A stretch of DNA of 64,000 nt from Oscillospiraceae bacterium (lineage in GTDB: Bacteria; Bacillota; Clostridia; Oscillospirales; Acutalibacteraceae). The translations under genes were made by a program, and so were the position numbers. Positions 33,625 to 41,376 of this stretch are shown one piece after another. The first letter of the stretch is position 1. Each line of letters opens with the position of its first letter. The stretch covers positions 372,001 through 436,000 of the forward strand of contig SVOY01000001.1 of assembly GCA_015066105.1 (NCBI GenBank), given 5' to 3'. The notes beneath the pieces were generated by a model that saw only the letters and a program-made list of their open reading frames with translations, had not been told where the DNA came from and made no database searches.

Positions 33625-33649
33625 AACACAGGGGACGGTTCTGTGTGTT
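33625..33649 (+). repeat. REP-like hairpin copy 5
   Basis: AACACA, GGGGACGGTTCTG, TGTGTT, followed by GACGAAAAT; the right flank resembles that of copy 1 (GACAAAAT). The 33326-33695 interval holds only these hairpins, the terminator and repeat debris; I see no gene in it. Confidence 0.8.
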
Positions 33650-33695
33650 GACGAAAATTAAGTTGCTTGCCTCTCCCTTAAGTTAATGACATTGC

Positions 33696-33989
33696 TCAGC
33701 GAGGGAGCCAAAAAGCCTTCCTCTTGGGGAACACAGTGGGATGCTTTGACCGTAACGGATAAGGCAGAACGGAAACTCTTTTATTTGTCAGCTTGTGCAC
33801 CTCTGGGCCCACACCGATAAGCATTGAGCCCCAACACTCTGCACTTATTGTGGGCTTTGAGGAAAGGGCGTTATACGTAACCGCACCGGAAGCAAAAATG
33901 CGGTCAAAGCTTGGTGTATCGGCATCCCTGAACCAGGCACCCGCTCCGTCAACACCGATAACTATTACGTGTGAATATTTTCGTGACAT
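33696..33989 (-). pseudogene. N-terminal fragment of an alkaline-phosphatase-superfamily gene
   Basis: From ATG 33989 (GGAG 9 nt upstream on the minus strand) the frame reads SRKYSHVIVIGVDGAGAW, then DTPSFDRIFASGAV and SAECWGSMLIGV. This is the metal-binding start (VDG, with Thr/Ser-containing KPTISAECW) of type I phosphodiesterase/nucleotide pyrophosphatase-like enzymes. After about 67 residues it runs into repeat sequence and stops, against 250 or more residues for a whole enzyme. The 3' part was evidently lost when repeat elements invaded. Confidence 0.7.
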
Positions 33990-34174
33990 AATTATCATCT
34001 CCGCCATTAAACAATAACTTACATACAGACTAACATATAAAAGCCGGGATTCAATGCATTGCTTAAAAATAATCGTTTTTAACAGAATTTATTTTCTGGT
34101 GCTGCTATTGTAAATTGTTTTGCTTATGTGATAAAATATGAATATATCAAAAGCACTTGTTAAGGGGTGATTTA

Positions 34175-36295
34175 ATGTTAAAGGCTAACTGGATTCTTCC
34201 CGGCTATAAAATGAGCAAGGTCTGTCCTCTTTTCAGAAAAGATTTTTCTGTAAATAAGGATGTTGCATCGGCTACCTTATACGTAACCGCCCGTGGCGTA
34301 TATGAAGCAACACTTAACGGTCAGCGTGCAGGAGATTTCATTATGGCTCCCGGCTGGACCTCTTATCACAACCGTCTGCAGGTGCAGGCTTATGATGTAA
34401 CCAATCTTTTGCAGAAAGAAAATACCATGCTTATTCACCTTGCTGAGGGTTGGTTCCGGCGGCTCAAAGACCCCAAGCCCAAGGCAGTTATAGCTGAATT
34501 GCGCATAAGCTATACTGACGGCACCGTGCAGAGCATAGGCACTGATGAAAGCTGGCTCGTTGCAAAAAGCAATCTGCGATTCTGCCATTTATATGACGGA
34601 ATAAAGTATAACGCTGCCCGTACACCTGTTTTTAAATATAAAGCAAAAACCGCGGAAGATAACTCTCAGGCACTGCTGATATCCCAGGAGGGTGAAACCG
34701 TAAAAGAACAGGAGCGGCTTGCCGTAAAGGATATTATCATCACTCCTAAGGGCGAAACCGTGCTTGATTTCGGTCAGAATATGACCGGCTACCTCGAATT
34801 CACCGTAGAGGCAAAAAAGGGAGACAAGGTATCCTTTTCGTTTGCAGAAATTCTTGATAAAGATGGAAACTTCTACAACAAAAATTACCGTAAAGCTAAA
34901 GCAATTTACAAATACACCTGCAAAGACGGCTTGCAGACCTATAAGCCTAATCTGACATTTTACGGCTTCAGATATGTGCGGGTGGATTCTTATCCTGCCG
35001 AAATCAAGGGTGAAAGCTTTACCGCCATTGTTCTTCACAGCGATATGAAGCGTACCGGATATATCGAAAGCTCCGACCCTATGCTCAATCAGCTGTTCAG
35101 CAACATAATATGGGGTCAAAAGGGTAATTTCCTTGACATTCCAACCGACTGCCCTCAACGTGATGAAAGATTAGGGTGGACAGGGGATGCACAGGTGTTT
35201 GTCCGTACGGCAAGCTACAACTATGATGTGCTGAAATTTTTCAAAAAATGGCTTAATGATATGAAGGCGGAGCAATATGAAGATGGCGGTGTGCCCGATT
35301 TTATTCCGTCAATATATCCCCGTAAACCGAAATTCAGTACAGCCTGGGCTGATGCAGTTGCAATTTGTCCTTGGCAGTGTTATCTCACTTACGGTGACAA
35401 GGAAATATTGGAAAATCTTTTTGAGCCTGTTTGCAAATGGGTGGATTATATATCGCACAAAACAACAAAACCGAATTTGTGGCTTGGCGGTAACCACTAT
35501 GCGGATTGGCTGGAGCTCGGCGGAAAATACGGAGAGTTCAAAGGGCCGACACGTGATGATATTGTTGCTTCTGCTTATTATTCGGGCACGGTAAACATAC
35601 TTGTTAAAATGGGCAAGGTGCTCGGCAGGGATGTTTCGGAATATGAAGAGCTTCACAAAAATATCCGCGCCGCGTTTATTGAGGAGTTTCGGGATGATTT
35701 CAGAACTCAGACCGAGCATATAATGGCACTTCAGTTTGAGCTTACGGACAAGCCTCAGACTGTTGCGGATTCTCTTGCAACGCTCATACATAAGCAGGGC
35801 GATATGATACAGACGGGCTTTGTCGGCACACCCTATATACTGCATGTGTTATCCCGTTACGGCCACACCGAGCTTGCATACACACTGCTTTTGAAAAAAG
35901 ACTATCCTTCGTGGCTTTATCCTGTCAGCAAGGGTGCCACAACCGTTTGGGAGCATTGGGACGGCATTAAGCCCAACGGTGATATATGGCCTGCAAAAAT
36001 GAACTCGTTTAATCACTACGCATACGGTGCGGTAGGTGACTGGATGTACGGCGTTATGGCAGGCATCAACACAGTTGAGGATGCACCGGGCTTTGCAAAG
36101 GTTCATTTTGCACCCACTCCCGACAGCCGCCTTGATTGGTTCAGGGCTGAAATCGATACCACCAACGGAAAGGTTTCTTCCCGTTGGTGGCACGAAAACG
36201 GCAAGGTACATTATGAAATCAGCACGCCCGTTGAAGCTGTTGCAGTTATTGAAGGAAAGACACATAAGCTTTCTCCCGGCACACATATTTTTTGA
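34175..36295 (+). CDS. Alpha-L-rhamnosidase (GH78)
   Basis: A 706-aa protein from ATG 34175, preceded by AGGGGTGA. An N-terminal beta domain (ARGVYEATLNGQRAGDFIMA, 40-59) of the rhamnosidase N type and a second beta domain with DFGQNMTGYLEF (198-209) lead into the (alpha/alpha)6 catalytic domain from about 300. This contains DCPQRDERLGWTGD (325-338), which carries the acidic catalytic residues of GH78. A beta-sandwich closes the protein. No signal peptide is seen, so it is probably cytoplasmic, acting on rhamnosides taken up as oligosaccharides or glycosylated plant compounds. It is somewhat shorter than many GH78 enzymes (often 850-1000 aa) but covers all core domains. It stands alone. Confidence 0.9.
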   Translation: MLKANWILPGYKMSKVCPLFRKDFSVNKDVASATLYVTARGVYEATLNGQRAGDFIMAPGWTSYHNRLQVQAYDVTNLLQKENTMLIHLAEGWFRRLKDPKPKAVIAELRISYTDGTVQSIGTDESWLVAKSNLRFCHLYDGIKYNAARTPVFKYKAKTAEDNSQALLISQEGETVKEQERLAVKDIIITPKGETVLDFGQNMTGYLEFTVEAKKGDKVSFSFAEILDKDGNFYNKNYRKAKAIYKYTCKDGLQTYKPNLTFYGFRYVRVDSYPAEIKGESFTAIVLHSDMKRTGYIESSDPMLNQLFSNIIWGQKGNFLDIPTDCPQRDERLGWTGDAQVFVRTASYNYDVLKFFKKWLNDMKAEQYEDGGVPDFIPSIYPRKPKFSTAWADAVAICPWQCYLTYGDKEILENLFEPVCKWVDYISHKTTKPNLWLGGNHYADWLELGGKYGEFKGPTRDDIVASAYYSGTVNILVKMGKVLGRDVSEYEELHKNIRAAFIEEFRDDFRTQTEHIMALQFELTDKPQTVADSLATLIHKQGDMIQTGFVGTPYILHVLSRYGHTELAYTLLLKKDYPSWLYPVSKGATTVWEHWDGIKPNGDIWPAKMNSFNHYAYGAVGDWMYGVMAGINTVEDAPGFAKVHFAPTPDSRLDWFRAEIDTTNGKVSSRWWHENGKVHYEISTPVEAVAVIEGKTHKLSPGTHIF

Positions 36296-36329
36296 TTGGT
36301 TTGCTGTGTGATGTGACAAGCTGAATATG

Positions 36330-36359
36330 AAGGTCAAGAGAAGGGGAATTCTTGACCTT
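36330..36359 (+). terminator. Perfect 10-bp hairpin after the rhamnosidase gene
   Basis: AAGGTCAAGA (36330-36339) pairs with TCTTGACCTT (36350-36359); only a short T tract follows. Confidence 0.55.
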
Positions 36360-36430
36360 GTAACGGAAAGGTATAATTTAATATTAAGATAATTTGTTGA
36401 AATCTGTCTCAATTTTCAACCCCGCAACGC

Positions 36431-36467
36431 ACAGGGCTCGGCTCACTTGCCGCCCTGTGTGTTTTTT
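36431..36467 (+). terminator. Intrinsic terminator
   Basis: ACAGGGC (36431-36437) pairs with GCCCTGT (36452-36458), followed by GTG and six T. Confidence 0.75.
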
Positions 36468-36501
36468 ATTACGCTTAAATAAAGAACATACACCGCATTT
36501 A

Positions 36502-36530
36502 TTGACAATTTTTTCAAAATATGTTATAAA
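36502..36530 (+). promoter_or_regulatory. SigA promoter of the ECF sigma gene
   Basis: TTGACA (36502-36507), 17-nt spacer, TATAAA (36525-36530), about 45 nt upstream of the ATG at 36577. Confidence 0.8.
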
Positions 36531-36576
36531 TTATTTATTGATTTTTTTAAGAAAAATTAATAAGGGGAGTGAGAAG

Positions 36577-37092
36577 ATGCTCAATCAGGAAGAGCTGGCG
36601 GAGTTCAGCAAACAGCACTATCCTATGATTTTGAAATATTGCAGTAAACGTCTCAGCAATTCTGAAGACGCAAAAGATTTAACCCAAGAGGTTTTTCTTG
36701 TATTTACGCAGAAATGTCACCTAATTGAAGAGGAGCACGTTGTTCCATGGCTGTTTGCTACGGCTCATAAGATGCTTCTCCGGGAGTATAAAAAGCATGC
36801 ACAAAACAGCGGCAGAAGCTTCTCATATAACGAAAGCGTTGACGAGCTTGCTAAGAAAATCAAAGTTATTGAAGATGACATAATTGATTACTACAGTGAA
36901 AAATATGTGGATGAAATATACAGCCGTTTGACCCCGTCGGAAAAGAAAATGTTTGATTTGTTCAGCGACGGCACAATCAAAACGGGAGAAATTGCAAAAA
37001 TTGTTGATATTGAGCCTCACGCTTGTTCAATGCGTAAAAAGCGGCTGAAAGAGAAATGCCGTGATATAATGGAAGAAATTATATTTATTTAA
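36577..37092 (+). CDS. ECF-type RNA polymerase sigma factor
   Basis: A 171-aa protein from ATG 36577 (GGGGAGTGAG upstream); the open frame extends further 5' but without ribosome site and through the promoter. Region 2 is visible as YCSKRLSNSEDAKDLTQEVF and the following VVPWLFATAHKMLLREYKK, and region 4 near the end as SRLTPSEKKMFDLF with a helix-turn-helix (TGEIAKIVDIEPHACSMRKK). Length fits ECF sigma factors. The next gene encodes a single-pass membrane protein of the kind that holds an ECF sigma inactive, so the two probably form a sigma/anti-sigma pair that controls the downstream secreted protein and unknown targets. Confidence 0.88.
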   Translation: MLNQEELAEFSKQHYPMILKYCSKRLSNSEDAKDLTQEVFLVFTQKCHLIEEEHVVPWLFATAHKMLLREYKKHAQNSGRSFSYNESVDELAKKIKVIEDDIIDYYSEKYVDEIYSRLTPSEKKMFDLFSDGTIKTGEIAKIVDIEPHACSMRKKRLKEKCRDIMEEIIFI

Positions 37093-37172
37093 AAATTTTT
37101 TTGTTACGTTTTCGCTTTTCGGTAATATATATGGCGAAGAGCGAAACTTACCAAAAGGAAGGGTGGTCTGTT

Positions 37173-38015
37173 TTGGAAGACGAAAACAAGGTTTTCGGTC
37201 CTTCGACCGAGAACAATGATGATTTACAGGACGAAATTTGGTTCAGCAAAAGCAATATAGAAACAAAAAAGGCTAAGCTTGATAAGTCAGCGAAGGATTT
37301 CACTGAATTTATGACGGAATATATATCTGACGTTGAGGATATTCCTCAGGAGGATGTTGACCGCGGGGTTGCTGAAATCCTTAAAAAGGCATTCCCTGCC
37401 GATACACAGGCCGAAACCAAGGCAACGAAAAAGACAAGTAAGATTACGCTTAAGGTGCTCTTCATTGCGGCGTTGCTTTCAGCGATTGTTTTTTCAACCA
37501 TCTGTGTTGTGGGCAAAAGCAACAATATAAGCATTGAAAACGGTTTTGTTACTTTTGCTAAGGATGCAGTGAAAATAGTATTTTTTGATAAAGACAATGA
37601 AGCTTTTATTGATGTAAAAACGCTGGCAGAGGATTTGGCTTTTCACGGATATGAAGATATTTTGTTGCCTCAGAAGCTTTGTAATTACAAAGTAAGTGTA
37701 CCAGAGTATTACTATGATTCTGATGTCACAGAGACAAATGATTTCGTTGTTTTTGAGCTTAGTAATAACACATCTTCGTATGTTTTCAAAATAGAAAAAT
37801 CAATTTCAGATGAGTTGATAAGCAATTATTTTTCTGAATTGGATGATGCTGAAAATATTGTAGTTGACGGCATTGATATATATGTTTTTGAATATGAAGG
37901 TGGAACTTCATCTGTTTATTTTGTTGATAATAATTATACTTATTTTATTCAGTCTGATGTTACGATGTCTGAAATGATAAATGTTGCACAAACAATAATA
38001 AAAGCGGAGGAATAA
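37173..38015 (+). CDS. Membrane anti-sigma-like protein (DUF4367-like C-terminus)
   Basis: The best start is TTG 37173, 6-9 nt after AAGGAAGGGTGG, giving 280 aa; an ATG at 37131 in the same frame has no ribosome site. About 90 cytoplasmic residues, acidic, precede one membrane helix (VLFIAALLSAIVFSTICVVG). The outer domain of about 170 residues ends with IYVFEYEGGTSSVYFVDNNY and a helix MSEMINVAQTIIKAEE, the pattern of DUF4367 domains found in anti-sigma-like proteins. It follows the ECF sigma gene and precedes a secreted protein gene by 3 nt. The anti-sigma role is inferred from order and topology; no zinc-binding ZAS motif is seen. Confidence 0.75.
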   Translation: MEDENKVFGPSTENNDDLQDEIWFSKSNIETKKAKLDKSAKDFTEFMTEYISDVEDIPQEDVDRGVAEILKKAFPADTQAETKATKKTSKITLKVLFIAALLSAIVFSTICVVGKSNNISIENGFVTFAKDAVKIVFFDKDNEAFIDVKTLAEDLAFHGYEDILLPQKLCNYKVSVPEYYYDSDVTETNDFVVFELSNNTSSYVFKIEKSISDELISNYFSELDDAENIVVDGIDIYVFEYEGGTSSVYFVDNNYTYFIQSDVTMSEMINVAQTIIKAEE

Positions 38016-38018
38016 TCG

Positions 38019-38495
38019 GTGAAAAAATTATTTTCGTTGTTACTGTGTGTTGTGGTTTTGATTACATGTTGCGTTTGTCAGTCAGGGGCTGTAGATGAAA
38101 AAGTGTTTATCCCGGACACTTTAAATTATTCATTAACCGAGCCTGTTTATTCGCAGGGAGAAGGCAGAGCAACCGGTTTAATTCTGGCCTATGGTATGCT
38201 TCTTTCTGTCTCTGGCAATACACTTAGACTTCAAGCCGAAACAAATTGTTTAGCAAGTGTTGTTAAATGTGGATTTAAAGATTTTACCCTTCAAAGAAAA
38301 AAATTAACAAGCACTGTGTGGTCTAATTATTATGAATATGGTGACATCTTTTTTGATACATTTGCAGCAAATGTAAACACTACCCTTAATGTTTCTTCGG
38401 GTTATCAGTACAGAATTAGCTGTAAGCACTATGCTAAAAAGAGTTTACTTGTAACACAAAATATAAGTAACACATCAAACGTAGTAATTGTATAA
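38019..38495 (+). CDS. Small secreted protein
   Basis: A 158-aa protein with a GTG start (GGAGG 8 nt upstream). Signal peptide at 1-24 (KKLFSLLLCVVVLITCCVC, then QSGA); the Cys residues near the end of the hydrophobic core could make it a lipoprotein, but no clean lipobox is present. The mature part is beta-rich (YGMLLSVSGNTLRLQAETNC, TTLNVSSGYQYRISCKHYAK), with two Cys that may form a disulfide. Family uncertain (DUF6147-like suggested from memory only). Third gene of the ECF sigma operon; ends at a strong terminator. Confidence 0.7.
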   Translation: MKKLFSLLLCVVVLITCCVCQSGAVDEKVFIPDTLNYSLTEPVYSQGEGRATGLILAYGMLLSVSGNTLRLQAETNCLASVVKCGFKDFTLQRKKLTSTVWSNYYEYGDIFFDTFAANVNTTLNVSSGYQYRISCKHYAKKSLLVTQNISNTSNVVIV

Positions 38496-38517
38496 ATAAT
38501 ATTCTTTCCACCCACAT

Positions 38518-38555
38518 CAGGGCTGTTGTGCAAAGGCGCAATAGCCCTGTTCTTC
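38518..38555 (+). terminator. Intrinsic terminator of the ECF sigma operon
   Basis: CAGGGCTGTTGTGC (38518-38531) pairs with GCGCAATAGCCCTG (38536-38549), 14 bp with two G-U, loop AAAG, followed by TTCTTCTG. Confidence 0.85.
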
Positions 38556-38573
38556 TGTTGTGTAAATATTTTA

Positions 38574-38602
38574 TTGACAAAATGAATTTTTAAGTGTAAA
38601 AT
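38574..38602 (+). promoter_or_regulatory. Strong SigA promoter of the 48-aa peptide gene
   Basis: TTGACA (38574-38579), 17-nt spacer, TAAAAT (38597-38602), about 50 nt before the start codon. Confidence 0.82.
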
Positions 38603-38655
38603 ATAACCGACGCAAAATACTGCAGAAAATTTTTTGATTTATCGGAGGTATAACT

Positions 38656-38802
38656 ATGGCAGACTTACGCGCAGATATCGCTGAATTCATCAAGAGCGTA
38701 GCAAAGGCAATTCTCGGCTTCTTCAACGGCACTGATTCAGAGCTTACCGAAGAGCAGCTTGCAGGCATTGAGAACTTTGTAAACCTTATTTTCTCACTGT
38801 AA
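38656..38802 (+). CDS. 48-aa amphipathic peptide, self-contained gene
   Basis: ATG 38656 with GGAGGT 7 nt upstream, 48 codons, TAA at 38800, then a strong terminator; a consensus promoter lies upstream, so it forms a monocistronic unit. The sequence starts MADLRADIAEFIKSVAKAIL, then GFFNGTDSELTEEQLAGIEN, and ends FVNLIFSL. The first 23 residues form an amphipathic helix, and a second acidic helix follows after a G/N turn. There is no signal peptide or leader cleavage motif. It is broadly reminiscent in size and helix pattern of leaderless or phenol-soluble-modulin-like peptides, but no sequence family is recognised; it could equally be a small regulator. Confidence 0.72.
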   Translation: MADLRADIAEFIKSVAKAILGFFNGTDSELTEEQLAGIENFVNLIFSL

Positions 38803-38821
38803 TTTAAAGCGAAAACCCGTA

Positions 38822-38851
38822 ACACCGTCGGCAGAGCCGGCGGTGTTTTTT
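38822..38851 (+). terminator. Intrinsic terminator of the 48-aa peptide gene
   Basis: ACACCGTCGGC (38822-38832) pairs with GCCGGCGGTGT (38836-38846), 11 bp with one G-U, loop AGA, followed by TTTTTT. Confidence 0.92.
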
Positions 38852-38919
38852 GCAATATTTTAAACAATAAAGTGTATTTGTGTAACATAGACAGATGTTG
38901 CAATGTTTTTATCGGTTAA

Positions 38920-39219
38920 AGTGCATATATCCCCGCAGTTGAAGCTACCTGCTCGTCAGAGGGCTACACTGAAGGTAAGAAGTGTACTGTATGCGGTAAG
39001 ATTACCGTTGAGCCTCAGATAGTTTCCAAGCTTCCTCATACGGATGCTGATGAAGACGGAGTTTGCGACGTTTGCGGTCAGACTGACCTTTATGCAGGCT
39101 GCGGCTGTCTGTGCCACAACAACAACTGGTTCTGGCATATTGTTTACCTTATTATCCGCATAATCTGGAAGGTATTCAAAATCCATCCCGTATGTGCTTG
39201 CGGAAGAGTGCATTATTAA
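38920..39219 (+). pseudogene. C-terminal fragment of a Cys-rich surface protein
   Basis: An open frame without start codon reads AVEATCSSEGYTEGKKCTVC and then IVSKLPHTDADEDGVCDVCG. These are the EATCxxxGYTEGKKCxVC and DxDxxGxCDxCG units common at the ends of large Clostridia surface proteins. A hydrophobic segment (NNNWFWHIVYLIIRIIWKVF) and PVCACGRVHY end it at TAA 39217. An in-frame stop (38917) lies just upstream and there is no ribosome site, so it is the residue of a larger gene. Confidence 0.7.
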
Positions 39220-39255
39220 TTGAATAATCATTTGGACATAGGCATATAAATGCTT

Positions 39256-39290
39256 CCCCCGATACCTCAGGGTGTCGGGGGAGAGCTTTT
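39256..39290 (+). terminator. Intrinsic terminator
   Basis: CCCCCGATACC (39256-39266) pairs with GGTGTCGGGGG (39271-39281), 11 bp with one G-U, followed by AGAGCTTTT. Confidence 0.82.
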
Positions 39291-39349
39291 ATAAACCAAC
39301 GCTTGACTTGAAGTTTCCGTTAAGGTATACTTTTTGTGGTGATGATAAA

Positions 39350-40135
39350 ATGTTTGAAATTGCAAAAAGAATAAACCTTTCGCCCTTATTGCTTGAAAAA
39401 CTGGCACATATTGAAAAAACAAAAATCCAAAGCCTTGCAGATAAGTGTCTGTCAGACGGCTTTTTCGTTTTAAAAAGGTGCAATGATATTATGCGCCTTG
39501 CCGTTATGCTTGAGCTTGCCGTAAGGGTAAAGCAAAGGTACGATGCGGTCGGGATAGACGAAAAAATCTATTATGACACAATGAGCGATATAAGGATATG
39601 GTGCGAGGAAAACGGTAACAGAGGGCTTAAAAACTACGGCTGGATTAAAAATCACGTGTCCTTTGAGCTTTTTCGGCTGGGCAGACTTCAGTTTCAGCTT
39701 TACGAATGTAAAAACAGAACCCTGCTTTATAATAAGCTGCCCTTTGCTTACGGAGAAAAGCTTGTTTATATCCACATTCCCGCCGGTGAGAGGCTTGACA
39801 CTGAGCAGTGCAAAGCTTCCCTTGAAGCATCGAAAAAGTTCTTTTCGCAATTCTTTCCAGATTACAGCTACCGTTACTACTTTTGCGAAAGCTGGCTTCT
39901 TTTTGGAAATAACAGAGATTTTATGTCGAAGGACAGTAATATTGTAAGCTTTATGTCGCTTTTTGATATCTGCTACAGCGTTAAGGTTGATAAGCAGGCT
40001 ATTGAGCGCATATTTAAAAAAAGATGCCTTTTCAAAAGGAATTATCCCGAAAATACCTCCTTACAGCTTGCGGCAAAAAAATATATGCAGGGCGGTAACC
40101 GTCTCGGAATCGGAATAGGTGTTATTGCCAAATAA
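39350..40135 (+). CDS. Acyltransferase-domain protein (GNAT-like fold)
   Basis: A 261-aa protein from ATG 39350 (GGTGATG upstream); the frame is open further 5' but crosses the preceding terminator. The N-terminal helical part (LAVMLELAVRVKQRYDAVGI) is followed by WIKNHVSFELFRLGRLQFQL, VYIHIPAGERL and YFCESWLLFG. This set matches the two-domain acyltransferase family formerly listed as DUF5596, which has an N-terminal domain and a GNAT-like C-terminal fold. Substrate unknown. It stands alone and converges with the permease gene on the other strand, with a shared bidirectional terminator. Confidence 0.75.
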   Translation: MFEIAKRINLSPLLLEKLAHIEKTKIQSLADKCLSDGFFVLKRCNDIMRLAVMLELAVRVKQRYDAVGIDEKIYYDTMSDIRIWCEENGNRGLKNYGWIKNHVSFELFRLGRLQFQLYECKNRTLLYNKLPFAYGEKLVYIHIPAGERLDTEQCKASLEASKKFFSQFFPDYSYRYYFCESWLLFGNNRDFMSKDSNIVSFMSLFDICYSVKVDKQAIERIFKKRCLFKRNYPENTSLQLAAKKYMQGGNRLGIGIGVIAK

Positions 40136-40143
40136 AATATAAT

Positions 40144-40219
40144 AAAACAGATATATCTGCCTCTGAAACGTCTCAGACCTGTGAGGTTCGCTTTCGGGGA
40201 CTCGATATATCTGTTTTTC
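40144..40219. terminator. Bidirectional terminator between convergent genes
   Basis: AAAACAGATATATC (40144-40157) and GATATATCTGTTTT (40204-40217) form a 14-bp stem around a 46-nt insert that contains further pairing; A and T tracts lie on each side. Confidence 0.7.
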
Positions 40220-40241
40220 TTTTAAAATGTTTCGCTTTTGC

Positions 40242-41348
40242 TTATATGAGCAGTGAAACCGCCGTAAGAAGAACAAGGCCGATAATGTTCGTTACGGTGA
40301 AGAAGAGAAGAAACCTTGCAGCTTTGGCACCGTGACTTTTCATATAAAGCTTAAGGGTGATAAGGCTTGCAAGCGAAGCAATCGGTGTGCCCAGACCGCC
40401 GATATTTACACCGGCAAGCAGGTCTCTGATGTTTTCGGTAAAGCCCGAAAGAAGCACGGCGGCGGGAACGTTGCTGATTATCTGACTTGTTGCAATTGAA
40501 GTCATAAGCGTGCTTTTTTCAAGCAGTGCCTGCAAAAAGGTGCGCACAACATCAAGTCTGCTTAAGTTTTCCGAAATTATGAAAAAGCAGACAAAGGTTA
40601 AAAGCAGCATAAAATCAATTTCCTTGAAAAGTCTGCGGCTGATAAGCAGTAAAGCGCCGACGGTTATTGCGGTGGCAAGCTGATAGGGCATTACCCTTAA
40701 AACGGAAAGCACGGATAAAACGAAAAGGATAATAAAAGCAATCAGCTGTTTTCGGTCAGTGACACCTTCCTTTTCAATTTCGTTAATGCTCAGCTTTTTC
40801 GGGAGAAGAAAAAGCGACACGGCAGAAAGTGCGGCAAGGCTTACAGCCGTAAGCGGCAACGTTACGCCAAAAAATTCTCCGTAGCCGAGGCTGAAAGAGG
40901 AAAAGAGAAACAGATTCTGCGGATTGCCGACGGGAGTTGCCATACTGCCGAGATTGGCGGCAACGGTCTGCATAACGGTAACGGCTATAATCTGTGCCCT
41001 GCAGTCGGACTTTTCCAAAAGTGCGATTGTAAAGGGTATAAATATAATAAGTGCAACATCGTTTGTGATAAGCATTGAGGTGAAAAAGGGGAGAAGCACA
41101 AGCACAAGGCCGAGTATTCTTCCGCTTTTAACACGGTTTAAAAGCTGATATGTAAGCGAGGAGAAAACACCAACGCTTTTTAAGCCTGCAACAACCGCCA
41201 TAAGGCACAAAAGCAGACACAATACACGAAAATCAATGTAGCTCAGATATTCCGCATCCAGCGGTACAAGCAGCATTGTAGCCGCGGCGCACAGAGCAGA
41301 AATTACAAGCACGGCTTCATTTTTTAAAAATACTTTGATTTTGCTCAC
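40242..41348 (-). CDS. SLC13/ArsB-type anion permease
   Basis: A 368-aa protein with a GTG start at 41348 and GGAGG about 10 nt upstream. Ten or so membrane helices are visible. Ion-transporter superfamily marks include SMLITNDVALIIFIPF and a discontinuous-helix motif NLGSMATPVGNPQNL (about 130-145), typical of DASS/CitMHS/ArsB carriers; a second half-repeat near the C-terminus has IISNVPAAVLLSGF. Such proteins move dicarboxylates, citrate, sulfate or arsenite with Na+ or H+. The substrate cannot be read from sequence. It is slightly short for the family (usually 400-450 aa) but the two halves look complete. Possibly co-transcribed with the upstream membrane phosphoesterase, 28 nt apart. Confidence 0.85.
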   Translation of the reverse strand: MSKIKVFLKNEAVLVISALCAAATMLLVPLDAEYLSYIDFRVLCLLLCLMAVVAGLKSVGVFSSLTYQLLNRVKSGRILGLVLVLLPFFTSMLITNDVALIIFIPFTIALLEKSDCRAQIIAVTVMQTVAANLGSMATPVGNPQNLFLFSSFSLGYGEFFGVTLPLTAVSLAALSAVSLFLLPKKLSINEIEKEGVTDRKQLIAFIILFVLSVLSVLRVMPYQLATAITVGALLLISRRLFKEIDFMLLLTFVCFFIISENLSRLDVVRTFLQALLEKSTLMTSIATSQIISNVPAAVLLSGFTENIRDLLAGVNIGGLGTPIASLASLITLKLYMKSHGAKAARFLLFFTVTNIIGLVLLTAVSLLI

Positions 41349-41376
41349 TTAAAAGTGTCCTCCCGTTTTTTATGCT

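Noticed and set aside
33326-33700. CRISPR array, considered because of repeated short palindromes
   Set aside because: Units are hairpins of two families with irregular spacing and no constant repeat/unique spacer pattern, and there are no cas genes.
34589-36412. Long minus-strand open frames opposite the rhamnosidase gene
   Set aside because: Products look like random antisense translations without motifs or ribosome sites; the plus strand encodes a clear GH78 enzyme.
36394-36576. N-terminal extension of the ECF sigma factor
   Set aside because: It would run through a terminator and a consensus promoter; ATG 36577 has a good ribosome site and gives the normal family length.
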